Source: Nitrospiria bacterium | Lineage (GTDB): Bacteria; Nitrospirota; Nitrospiria; JACQBZ01 | Direction: 5' to 3' | DNA: 64,000 nucleotides | Assembly (NCBI GenBank): GCA_035517655.1 | Contig: DATIYJ010000035.1 | Location: 1-64,000, forward strand | Part shown: positions 42,501 through 49,800 of the stretch, one piece after another | How positions within the stretch are numbered: position 1 is the first letter of the stretch | Layout of the letters: every line of letters begins with the position of its first letter | Made by a program: the position numbers and the translations under genes | The notes under the pieces: model-generated | What the model saw: only the letters and a program-made list of their open reading frames with translations | Told to the model about the DNA's origin: nothing | Databases searched by the model: none

Positions 42501-43325
42501 CGCAGCAGTTTGTACGGCATTGGTTAATGTTCCCGAAGGAGTAGCCGTCCAGTTCGTCCCCGAGGCCGCTCCAGGGGTTTTAGGAGTAGGATTCGCGGCA
42601 GTCGAATCAAACACCTGGATCCAATCCTTTTGATTGTACTGCGACCAGACCGCCATGGCGCTGCCGACACCGTCGTCCGCCGTGCCTCCGGACGGCGGCA
42701 CGCCGTTGTTCGCCGGGTCCGGCTCCAGCGCGATCGCCGGGTCCGCCGCGTCAAAGTTGGTGAACTCCCCAGAGTCGTTGAGCTGCTGGACGGCTCCCCA
42801 GATCCCGCCGCTGAAGCGTCGCGCATAGACCCGCTGGGCCGTGCCGTCGTGCTGCTGCCACACCACAATCGCGTCCCCGTTGTCGTCCATCGAAACCTTC
42901 GGCGACCAGGCGTCGTACTGCGCGCTACCCGTGTCGATCACGCAGACCCCGTCGTTTCCCGTCGGGTCCGGATTCCCGAACGGGCAGGCCGTGTCGGTCG
43001 TGTCCAAGACGCCGCCGGTCCAATGCGCCGCGTAGAGATGGTAGACTGCCGGGAGGCTATCCGAGGCGTCCAGATCCACCCGCTTGGTCCAGACCGCGAC
43101 CGCGCCGCCTCCGCCGTTCGGCTGGACCGCTACCTGGGGGGTCACGTCAAAAACCGCGCCGACATCGAGCGGCGAGGCCGAGGGCGCCCAGGCCTTGGCC
43201 CTAAGACCGTTGTCGGCATTCCCGGACGAGGAGCTGGTTTTCATCCCGCAGCCGCTTAAAAGATAAATACTGCTCACCAGCGCGAGCGGAGGGATGAGGT
43301 ATGATCGTTTAAGCATTTTCATCAC
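39570..43325 (-). CDS. Giant Kelch/BNR-like surface lipoprotein with CxxC repeats
   Basis: 1251 residues. The lipobox is IYLLSGC (Cys at about 26). The N-terminal third has FDVTPQVAVQPNGGG and AVAVWTKR-type repeats. The centre has at least seven Kelch-like units of the form SMAVYNGRLYIGYG and DGDLYAGLG. Interleaved with them are CxxC pairs (CPAC, CAVC, CSTC, CTIC, CSIC, CIAC), several followed by DGSDW. The C-terminal part returns to YAITTYESYDGSGWNIWAHY units. No CxxCH heme site was seen. It may be a surface-exposed, metal- or disulfide-stabilised propeller assembly; function unknown. It is the largest gene in the array. Confidence 0.88.
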   Translation of the reverse strand: MMKMLKRSYLIPPLALVSSIYLLSGCGMKTSSSSGNADNGLRAKAWAPSASPLDVGAVFDVTPQVAVQPNGGGGAVAVWTKRVDLDASDSLPAVYHLYAAHWTGGVLDTTDTACPFGNPDPTGNDGVCVIDTGSAQYDAWSPKVSMDDNGDAIVVWQQHDGTAQRVYARRFSGGIWGAVQQLNDSGEFTNFDAADPAIALEPDPANNGVPPSGGTADDGVGSAMAVWSQYNQKDWIQVFDSTAANPTPKTPGAASGTNWTATPSGTLTNAVQTAADGFYATYNNTTQDDLCVTGFNFNITATSIQGIIVSVQGNGASGTATDRQYRIGLTKSGCTLVGTRKTGIQMSQTTDTGTVTGNLNDLWGTIWTPSDIGAPSSPNPSFGVLISDNDTTAAPLNIDRIRITVMTDQGPQCPGGGNNNCSQVLTMEGVYNGELFAGMGGIQRGSSDIYVYDAGTNTWSYSFNDDDPTNGYEEVRSMAVYNGKLYAGLGASITNNSEGDMRVFDGTAWTPLTTNNLSCGGGSPPCANVGGAAIYNDVRSIAVYQCPACPTPSLYIGMGHGTGTVGTPGKGDIWRCAVCDGSDWQMVWKSPVFPNPGFYGAIDSMAVYQCSTCAAPQLYAGFGDGNIISSVTTADVKRCTICDGSDWVTVRDNSATYGAVDSMAVYNGRLYIGYGEDVQSVTAAHGDIESCSICGGNSDWTNVFTGSDYPENFAGVNTMVPYNGFLYIGLGDPSGGTRSSGDIKRCIACDKTDWSDSHDFNTYDSVHSLAVYDGDLYAGLGNTFDTGGDIYKFSAGWQTVVRRLVNGVWDTSDTICPAGSGLNDGICYLSGVDSSTVQPSQSPRVKVDNFGRSIVAFIQMVQQTDCFVPPTVDPSTFDGGVTGDVNNLTIQQGPCMVSSLQANLFNGTSWQSPMDLSPDANLSSGTPGSVASRNQLICFEAGDGGAPSRGTVSNSDSCVNIVEFDLAMDTTGQTFLLIKTSWGLSEDFSISNPLGAGCASGAHNGNCNPDGNADQYYEGQAIVAREYGMGSPWSAVNWTMDILANFGSYPVLTIPDGVNTVSTPTVFGTGPFAGGCPSSTSLDGVRSILNCQFRNPHIAMASNGAGYAITTYESYDGSGWNIWAHYFISPWLAGQEIDAGSGDAHAPQIVMDAAGNGVEVWTQNDGAMFRIYSNCFALSTGPGPCGNVSVPGWQGAVIIDGGVGSESAYYSPVIDMPATGGAGSALSVFLGWSSPLVSGDNNTRLYYTAGP

Positions 43326-43353
43326 TTCTAATTATAACCCCTGTCCATCATCC

Positions 43354-44763
43354 TCAGTTGGACCGCGCAAAGTAGATATCGTTGCCCTCTTCTTCCGTGT
43401 GCGCATCGGCATCGGCCGAGGAGACAAAGGGGTTGCCGCGGCCGTCCGTCCAGAGGAGATACGCCCTGCCCTGCTCATCCACCGCCAGGCTCGGGTGGTA
43501 GTGACGCGCGCGGGCGGCATCGTCGTTCACTTTTTCGTTGGCCCGGAGGCCGACCTGTCCCGGGCCGATCTGCGCGAAATAGATATCGGCCTGGCCGTTC
43601 CGGAAATCCTCCCAGGCCAGATCGATGCCGCCGCGCGGGTCGAAGGCAACGGAGGGGAAGGCCTGAGGGCGGTCCGTTCGATCATCGTTCACCCGGCTCG
43701 ACGGACTGAAATGGGCCCCGCCGTCCGCGCTGACGGCCAGATCGATGTCCGCGTCGCCCTGCCGGACCTTTTCCCACCAGAGCGTTTCGCCCTTGGCGGC
43801 GTCGGGCGGATCGACCGGCCCCGATTGCGGCCGGAACTGGGCCCAGGCGACGGCGACCCGGCCGTGCGGATCGACGGCGATGCTGGGAGAAACCTGGACC
43901 GTCCCGTCGGCCCCGGACACGACCCTCCGGTTCGGCTCGAAGGTCCTTCCGCCGTCGATGCTTCGGGTCAGATAGATTTCGGAGCGGCCGTTCCGAAAAT
44001 CCTCCCAGGCCACGACGACGAGACCCCCGGCTCCGGCCCCGACGGTGGGGTGCGACTGGACGGAACGGCCCGCATCGTCGTTCAGCCGGAGGTTCCGGCC
44101 GAAGCTTCTTCCACGGTCATGACTGACGGTAAAATAAATGTCCCCCTCGCCGTTGCGGTCGTCCGACCAGGCCGCATAGACGTTTCCCTCCGGAGAGACC
44201 CCGATCGACGGATTGCCATGATAGGCCCAGCCGTTGTCGTCGTTGAGGAGGAGGTTTTTGGTAAAGGTCTTCCCGCCGTCCTCGCTCCGCGCGAAAAAGA
44301 TGTCCGCGTGGCCTCTCCGGTCGTCCCGCCAGATCATATAGATCGCGCCCGCGGCATCCAGCCCGAGGCTGGGCTTGTACTGCCGGGCGCGGCCCGTGTC
44401 GTCGTTCACCCGGACATTCGGACCGAAGGTCGCTCCCCTGTCGTCGCTTTTGGCGAAGAAGACGTCGGAATCCCCGTTTCGAACATCGTACCAGGCCGTG
44501 AAGACCTCTCCTCCCCGCACCGCCACGCTGTGCGCCCCGGAAGAAAAGGTATGCGCCCAGAAGGACCGCCGGCCGGCGTCCGTGATGCGGTGATTGGGCT
44601 GAAACGAAGATGCCGGGGACTTAATGCTGGATGCCGGTGAGCTGCCTTCAACCTGCTGAGACAATGCCGACGGTCCCGCTAACGGGGTCAATGAAAGAGC
44701 CAGTGATAAATAGAATACCATTTTTCTCTTCCAGCATCTTGCGTCACGCCACTTGCTTCTCAT
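43354..44763 (-). CDS. Exported sialidase-fold (BNR) repeat protein
   Basis: 469 residues. A Sec-type signal runs through MVFYLSLALSLTPLAG, with cleavage likely after PSALS. Six or more units follow with the pattern NDD-x-GRAR, PSLGLDAAGAIYMIWRDDR and DIFFARSEDGGKTF, the Asp-box type repeat of sialidase-fold propellers. No lipobox Cys is visible. Conserved Asp-Asp-Arg turns suggest structural calcium or a repeated surface patch. The start may instead be 14 codons later at MVFYLS. It precedes the giant Kelch-like gene with a 28-base gap. Confidence 0.88.
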   Translation of the reverse strand: MRSKWRDARCWKRKMVFYLSLALSLTPLAGPSALSQQVEGSSPASSIKSPASSFQPNHRITDAGRRSFWAHTFSSGAHSVAVRGGEVFTAWYDVRNGDSDVFFAKSDDRGATFGPNVRVNDDTGRARQYKPSLGLDAAGAIYMIWRDDRRGHADIFFARSEDGGKTFTKNLLLNDDNGWAYHGNPSIGVSPEGNVYAAWSDDRNGEGDIYFTVSHDRGRSFGRNLRLNDDAGRSVQSHPTVGAGAGGLVVVAWEDFRNGRSEIYLTRSIDGGRTFEPNRRVVSGADGTVQVSPSIAVDPHGRVAVAWAQFRPQSGPVDPPDAAKGETLWWEKVRQGDADIDLAVSADGGAHFSPSSRVNDDRTDRPQAFPSVAFDPRGGIDLAWEDFRNGQADIYFAQIGPGQVGLRANEKVNDDAARARHYHPSLAVDEQGRAYLLWTDGRGNPFVSSADADAHTEEEGNDIYFARSN

Positions 44764-44818
44764 CGCTTTTTCCTTTCACCCGCATCCTGTATCCAGCATC
44801 TCTCGCCCGTTCACCGAT

Positions 44819-45883
44819 TCAATTCTTCCGGTCCAAGCCGCTTTCGTTGTAGGTCACCAAACTGCGCATATCGTCCGCCGGATTATGGGTCAGGTTGACC
44901 AGCCCCGAACCGTCCCGGTTCATGGCATACAATTCCCAGTTGCCGTCCCGGTTGGTCACGAACAGGATGCGGCCGTCCGGAAGCCAGACCGGATCGTCCT
45001 CCTCGGACCGGGGCGTGCGGGTCAGGTTGTGGGGTTTGGATCCGTCCGCGTTCATGATATAGATCTCCCGGTTGCCGTCGCGAATCGTCACGAACGGAAG
45101 GACTCTTCCGTCCATCGACCAGGTAAACATTCCGCTGCCGTCGTCCGCCGGATTGCGGGTGAGGTTCGCCGGGTCCGAGCCGTCCGGGTTCATGGAATAG
45201 ATCTCCCGGTTGCCGTCGCGGGTCGTGACAAACCCGATCCGGGTCCCGTCCGGCGACCAGAAGGCGTTCCAGTCCAGACCGGGGCTGTGGGTGAGGTTCC
45301 GCTGATGGGAACCGTCGGCGTCCATGATATAGATGTCCTCGTCCCCGCTCGCGCTTGTCGAGGTGAAGGCGATCCGGGTGCCGTCGGGCGACCATTTGGC
45401 GTCCGACTGCTCGTTCTCCGACCGGGTCAGGCGAATCTGGCGGGATCCGTCGGCGTTCATGAGGTAAACTTCCCGGTTTCCCTCCCGCGCCGAGATGAAA
45501 AGGATTTTTTTCTTGTCCGGCGACCAGCGGGGGAATTCATCCGTGCCGGTGTCGGTCAGCCGGTGCTGATCGGTCCCGTCGGGCGCCATCGAATAGATAT
45601 CCCGCTTGCCGTGATCGTTGTTCACATAGACGACCCGGCTGCCGTCCAGCGTCACCACGGCAAAGTACTTGGCCCCGCTGCTGTTCGTCAGCCGGATCTG
45701 GTGCTCGCCGTCCGGATCCATCCGGAACAACTCGCGCTCGCCGGTGCGATTGGATGAAAAATAGATCTTGTAGTCCCGGGTCTCGCGCGGAATCAAAAGG
45801 CCCGGCTTGACCTTCTGACCGCACCCGGACACGACCAGGACGGCCGTGATCGCCGCCATTGCCCATCGGTACGTCCTTTTCAT
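44819..45883 (-). CDS. PD40/TolB-like seven-bladed lipoprotein
   Basis: 354 residues. The lipobox is VLVVSGC (Cys at about 21). Seven PD40 blades follow, each with FVTTRDGNREIYSMNPDG-type strands and W-x-PDG turns. One blade (FTSTSASGDEDIYIM) has a two-residue longer hairpin. GGAGG precedes the ATG at 45883; the longer frame from 45907 is rejected. Propellers of this type occur in TolB of the Tol-Pal system, but the N-terminal TolB domain is missing, so this is not TolB. The 96-base gap before the next gene upstream holds a short palindrome. Confidence 0.9.
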   Translation of the reverse strand: MKRTYRWAMAAITAVLVVSGCGQKVKPGLLIPRETRDYKIYFSSNRTGERELFRMDPDGEHQIRLTNSSGAKYFAVVTLDGSRVVYVNNDHGKRDIYSMAPDGTDQHRLTDTGTDEFPRWSPDKKKILFISAREGNREVYLMNADGSRQIRLTRSENEQSDAKWSPDGTRIAFTSTSASGDEDIYIMDADGSHQRNLTHSPGLDWNAFWSPDGTRIGFVTTRDGNREIYSMNPDGSDPANLTRNPADDGSGMFTWSMDGRVLPFVTIRDGNREIYIMNADGSKPHNLTRTPRSEEDDPVWLPDGRILFVTNRDGNWELYAMNRDGSGLVNLTHNPADDMRSLVTYNESGLDRKN

Positions 45884-45949
45884 AACATCCTCCATGGACT
45901 CTTCCACCGGGGGGGGCCCGTGCGGAAGCGGAAACCGTCCTCCGACCCG

Positions 45950-45965
45950 CCTGCCGGCAGGCAGG
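45950..45965. repeat. Short palindrome between two PD40 genes
   Basis: CCTGCCGGCAGGCAGG, the same core as the palindromes inserted in polA. It lies in the 96-base intergenic gap downstream of the stop of the 45980-47062 gene. Confidence 0.65.
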
Positions 45966-45979
45966 CGCCCCCCGGACCC

Positions 45980-47062
45980 CTACCGTCCCGGATAGAGCCG
46001 GATCCCTCTTGTGTCGTCGGCCGGGTTATTCGTCAGATTCGTCACTCCGGACCCGTCGCGGTTCATGGCGTACAGCTCCCAGTTGCCGTCCCGGTTGGTC
46101 AGAAACAGGATCCGGCCGTCCGGAAGCCAGACCGGATCGTCTTCATCCGCGTTCGGCGTGTTCGTAAGATTCCGGGGATTGGACCCGTCCGCGTTCATGA
46201 TAAAAATCTCGCGCCGGCCGGCGCGGTTGGTCACAAACGGCAGGACCCTTCCGTCCGAGGACCAGGTGAACATCCCGCTGCCGTCGTCCGCCGGATTGCG
46301 GGTCAGGTTCATCGGATCGGACCCGTCCGCGTTCATCGCGTAAATTTCCCGGTTGCCGTCGCGCGTCGAGACGAACCCGATCCGGGTCCCGTCCGGCGAC
46401 CAGAACGGGTTCCAGTCCTCCGCGCGATTCTTGGTCAGGTTCGTCTGATGGGCGCCGTCCGGATCCATCACGTAGATCTCTTCGTTGCCGTCCCGGTTCG
46501 AGGTGAAGGCGATCTTGTTTCCGTGGGGAAGCCACTGGGGATCGTCCTCCATCCCCGGGGTGTGGGTCAGCCGCGTCTGATCGGTCCCGTCCGAATTCAT
46601 CATGTAGAGCTCCGCGTTGCCGTCGCGCTCGGAGATGAACACGATCCTCTTTCCGTCGGGCGACCACCGGGGCGCGTAATCGTCCGCGTCGTTGTGGGTG
46701 AGCTGGACCCGGTCGGACCCGTCCACATTGATCCGGTAGATCTCACGGTTGCCGGTGCCGTCCGTGACGTACACGGCCCGCTTTTCATCCGGAGAGGCCA
46801 CGGCGTAATCCACCTGGCCCATGTTGCGGGTCAACCGGGTCTGGTGGCTTCCGTCCGGATCCATGACGTAGAGTTCCCGGGTGCCATCCCGGTACGAAAT
46901 AAAAAACAGTTTAAAATCCAACGGCGCGTTTTGCGGAGCGGAGAGATCTCCGGCACTTCGTCCGGACGGCGTCATCATCTGACCGCATCCGACCAGCCCC
47001 GACATCGCCGAAACCGCCAAGGCTCCGAGCACGCCCGAAACGACCTGCGATCTCCTCTTCAT
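45980..47062 (-). CDS. PD40/TolB-like seven-bladed lipoprotein
   Basis: 360 residues. The signal ends MSGLVGC (Cys at about 26). Seven PD40 blades follow, from FFISYRDGTRELYVM to FLTNRDGNWELYAM. It is the closest visible paralogue of the gene at 44819-45883: the last three blades are nearly superimposable, including RSEEDDPVWLPDG against NADEDDPVWLPDG. This suggests a recent tandem duplication. GAGGAGGATGACGA precedes the ATG. The two are separated by 96 bases containing a palindrome. Confidence 0.9.
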   Translation of the reverse strand: MKRRSQVVSGVLGALAVSAMSGLVGCGQMMTPSGRSAGDLSAPQNAPLDFKLFFISYRDGTRELYVMDPDGSHQTRLTRNMGQVDYAVASPDEKRAVYVTDGTGNREIYRINVDGSDRVQLTHNDADDYAPRWSPDGKRIVFISERDGNAELYMMNSDGTDQTRLTHTPGMEDDPQWLPHGNKIAFTSNRDGNEEIYVMDPDGAHQTNLTKNRAEDWNPFWSPDGTRIGFVSTRDGNREIYAMNADGSDPMNLTRNPADDGSGMFTWSSDGRVLPFVTNRAGRREIFIMNADGSNPRNLTNTPNADEDDPVWLPDGRILFLTNRDGNWELYAMNRDGSGVTNLTNNPADDTRGIRLYPGR

Positions 47063-47096
47063 TCGTCATCCTCCTCTTGAACAACCTTCCAATCCG

Positions 47097-47924
47097 CTAC
47101 CAAACCACCAGGCTGTAATTTTCCGGGCCGTCCTTCGCGATATCCACCCGAACCGGACTCTCCTCCAACGGGATCGTCCGGACCGCCCGCTGCCGTTTCA
47201 GATCGATCACGGTCAGGGAAGCGGAACCGCTGTTGGCCACGTAGGCCCACCGTCCGTCGGGTGAGACCGCCGCGCTCTTGGGAGCGCGGCCGACCGGAAT
47301 GAGGCTCACGGTCTTCAACCCCCGAGTTTCCAGCACGGACACATCGTTCGACGCCTCGTTCACGATGAGAAGCCGCGCGCCGTCCGGCGTCACCGCCGCG
47401 GCCATCGGTCCCGTCCCGACCGCGACTTGCGCAATCTTCTCGAACGACGGGATGGACAAAACCGAGACGCGGTTGCCGCCGTGGTGCGTGACATAGGCCC
47501 GGGAACCGTCCGGTGAAAGCGCGATGCCGCACGGGTTGTCTCCCAGGACCAACGTCCGTCCCACTTCGCCCCGCGCGTTTTCGATGATCGACAAGTCCCC
47601 GGAATGATGATTCGTCACCAGTGTGAACCGGCCGTCGGGGGTCACCACGATCCCCATCGGGTTGGTTCCGACCGGGATGCGCTTCAGGATCCGGCGGCCC
47701 TCCAGGTCCAGGACAAAAACTTCGTTCAAATCTTCCGGAATGGCGTAACCGGTCCGTCCCCAGACGGCCAGTCGCATCGGTCGATGCTCGCCCATGATGG
47801 CCCGGGCCGACCGGAAATCGGGATAGCCCTTGTCGATCCGGACGTCGGGAATCCCGCCCCCGCATCCCCAAAGGGCGATGCCCGCCAGCGCGACCGCGAT
47901 CGTCATCCGAGGCGTTTTTGTCAC
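47097..47924 (-). CDS. YVTN-type propeller lipoprotein, short form
   Basis: 275 residues from a GTG. The lipobox is GIALWGC (Cys at about 21). Five clear YVTN blades are visible, with a weaker one at the start, so it is shorter than its seven-bladed paralogues and may need a partner to close the ring. It carries GDNPCGIALSPDG followed by THHGG, and TNHHSG, the same Cys/His pattern as the two YVTN proteins at 37-39 kb. The GTGA overlap with the upstream PD40 gene implies coupled translation of a YVTN and a PD40 protein. Confidence 0.86.
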   Translation of the reverse strand: MTKTPRMTIAVALAGIALWGCGGGIPDVRIDKGYPDFRSARAIMGEHRPMRLAVWGRTGYAIPEDLNEVFVLDLEGRRILKRIPVGTNPMGIVVTPDGRFTLVTNHHSGDLSIIENARGEVGRTLVLGDNPCGIALSPDGSRAYVTHHGGNRVSVLSIPSFEKIAQVAVGTGPMAAAVTPDGARLLIVNEASNDVSVLETRGLKTVSLIPVGRAPKSAAVSPDGRWAYVANSGSASLTVIDLKRQRAVRTIPLEESPVRVDIAKDGPENYSLVVW

Positions 47925-49780
47925 GGCCGCACCCCGGCCGCCTCGGTCAGCAAGCGTTTTTGCGTCCCGTTCGGGTCCGTGATCCAGATCCGGTATTCAC
48001 CGCTCGCGTTCGTGACGTAGGCCAGCCATCGGCCGTTCGGGCTGGCCGTGGGATGCCAGATGCGGGTGCCGGGCGGCGCGATGGAGCGGGTCAAGGACAC
48101 GATCTCCCCGCTCTCAAGATTCTTCCGGTACAATTCATCGCGGCCGGCCGATTCGGCGACGAAATAAAGTTGCTTGCCGTCCGCGGACCAGGCCGGCAGC
48201 CGCGCCGATGGAAGCCGCACGACCGCGCCCGCATGCCCTCCGTCCCGATCCATGATATAAATGGCGGAAGTCCCGTCCCGGTTGGAGGTGAACGCGATCC
48301 GACGGTCGTCGGGCGACCAGGCCGGTTGAATATCCGCACCCGGGGCGTCGGTCAACCGCGTCGGGTTCGAGCCGTCCGATCCAGCAACGTAGACCTCCCA
48401 ATGGCCGTCCCGATTGGACTCGAACGCGACCCACTTTCCGTCATGAGATTCGACCGGGTCCTCGCCCGGTTCGATCGCAAAAGGGCGCGCATGTCCGTCG
48501 ATCGTCCCTGGGTCCGCACGCTCGATCCGACCGGTTTCGGTGTCCATCACATACCATCCCCGAGCCTCATCCCGCCCGGCCGCAAAGGCGATCCGGCGAC
48601 CGTCGGCGAACCAGGTCGGATGCTCTTCAAAATAGCCTCCCGTTCCGTGCGAGCCCTCCTCGTTCGAATGGAAGCTCACGGCGATCTCGCGAAAATCCGA
48701 CATGCGGATGGCGTAAATTTCTTCCCGTCCGCCCCGGTTCGAGGAAAAATAAATTTTCGACCCGTCCGGAGACCAATACGGGCAGATGTCGTTGTCGGGA
48801 TTGAAGGTCAGGCGCGTCGGGTTGGACCCGTCCGAATCCATGACGTAGATCTCCGGATTTCCGTCCCGATAGGAGGCAAACGCGACATGCCTCATATCCG
48901 GGGAAAAGACCGGGCTGGATTCGGCCGCCGGGGTCTGCGTCAGGCGGACCAGACCCGTTCCGTCCGCCCGGATCGTGTAGACGTCCCAGTTCCCGTCTTT
49001 GTTCGATTCAAAGACGATCCGCCGACCGTCGGAAGCCCAACGCGGATGATCCTCGTCCGAGGGGTAGTCCGTCAGATCCACGGCCTCGCCTCCTTCGGAG
49101 GGCATGAGAAAAATATCCCAATTCCCGGTGCGGTCCGAAATGAACGCCAGGGACCGGCCGTCGGGCGAATAGACCGGCGCGTCGTTGTCTTGGGCGCTGG
49201 CCGTCAGGGCCTCCAGGGCCGTGCCGTCGGGATGGACCCGGTAGATCTGCCAGCTTCCGCTCCGGTTCGACGCGAAGGCCAGCCATCGGCCGTCCGGCGA
49301 CCAAACGGGATTATAATCCTGCGCCGAGCCGCTTGTCACGCGCCGAAGGTCCCGCCCGTCCGGCCTCACGGTATAAACGGCCCAATTCCCGCTGCGCCGG
49401 GAAGCGAAGACGATCCGGCTTCCGTCGGGGGACCAGGCGTAACTGCCGTTTCCGTCCTCGGCGCGGTTCCGGGTCAGGTTGACCGGGTTCGAGCCGTCGT
49501 CGTTCATCACGTACAGCTCGGTGTTGCCGTCCCGATTGGAGACAAAGGCGATCCGCTTTCCGTCGGGCGAGGCCACCGGCCAGATGTATACCGGTTTTCC
49601 CTCCCGGAGATCCATCGGCTGGTCTTCCTCCTCCGAGCCGTACGGTTGATTCCCCTTCAGCGGATTAACAAGGGATGGGGCCGGACCGCCGCCGCATCCG
49701 GCCGTCAAAAAGGCGAAAAGCGTTGCAAGGTTGAAAAGTCGCGCGGCCGCATTGAACCTTTGGACCCTTAAACCCTTCAC
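47921..49780 (-). CDS. Twelve-bladed PD40 double-propeller lipoprotein
   Basis: 619 residues from a GTG that gives a short basic N-terminus and lipobox FAFLTAGC (Cys at about 29). I count twelve PD40 blades, from FVSNRDGNTELYVM to YVTNASGEYRIWIT, consistent with two six-bladed rings. A break near the middle (ISVSFHSNEEGSHGTGGYF-like loop after FSSNRGGREEIYAI) may mark the junction. The longer frame to 49948 runs into the next gene and is rejected. The stop overlaps the YVTN gene by four bases. It is the largest PD40 protein in the array. Confidence 0.87.
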   Translation of the reverse strand: MKGLRVQRFNAAARLFNLATLFAFLTAGCGGGPAPSLVNPLKGNQPYGSEEEDQPMDLREGKPVYIWPVASPDGKRIAFVSNRDGNTELYVMNDDGSNPVNLTRNRAEDGNGSYAWSPDGSRIVFASRRSGNWAVYTVRPDGRDLRRVTSGSAQDYNPVWSPDGRWLAFASNRSGSWQIYRVHPDGTALEALTASAQDNDAPVYSPDGRSLAFISDRTGNWDIFLMPSEGGEAVDLTDYPSDEDHPRWASDGRRIVFESNKDGNWDVYTIRADGTGLVRLTQTPAAESSPVFSPDMRHVAFASYRDGNPEIYVMDSDGSNPTRLTFNPDNDICPYWSPDGSKIYFSSNRGGREEIYAIRMSDFREIAVSFHSNEEGSHGTGGYFEEHPTWFADGRRIAFAAGRDEARGWYVMDTETGRIERADPGTIDGHARPFAIEPGEDPVESHDGKWVAFESNRDGHWEVYVAGSDGSNPTRLTDAPGADIQPAWSPDDRRIAFTSNRDGTSAIYIMDRDGGHAGAVVRLPSARLPAWSADGKQLYFVAESAGRDELYRKNLESGEIVSLTRSIAPPGTRIWHPTASPNGRWLAYVTNASGEYRIWITDPNGTQKRLLTEAAGVRP

Positions 49781-49800
49781 CGTTTCCGGATCATGTTTTT

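Noticed and set aside
36118-44763. Calling the BNR proteins sialidases
   Set aside because: Asp-box turns are present, but no catalytic Arg triad or Tyr/Glu pair could be identified.
47918-49771. A plus-strand open frame of 617 codons opposite a PD40 gene, and similar long plus-strand frames at 52699-54213 and 57300-58634
   Set aside because: They are rich in Arg, Pro and Val, have no domain signature, and lie antisense to clear propeller genes. Repeated GC-rich codons of the propellers keep the opposite frame open.
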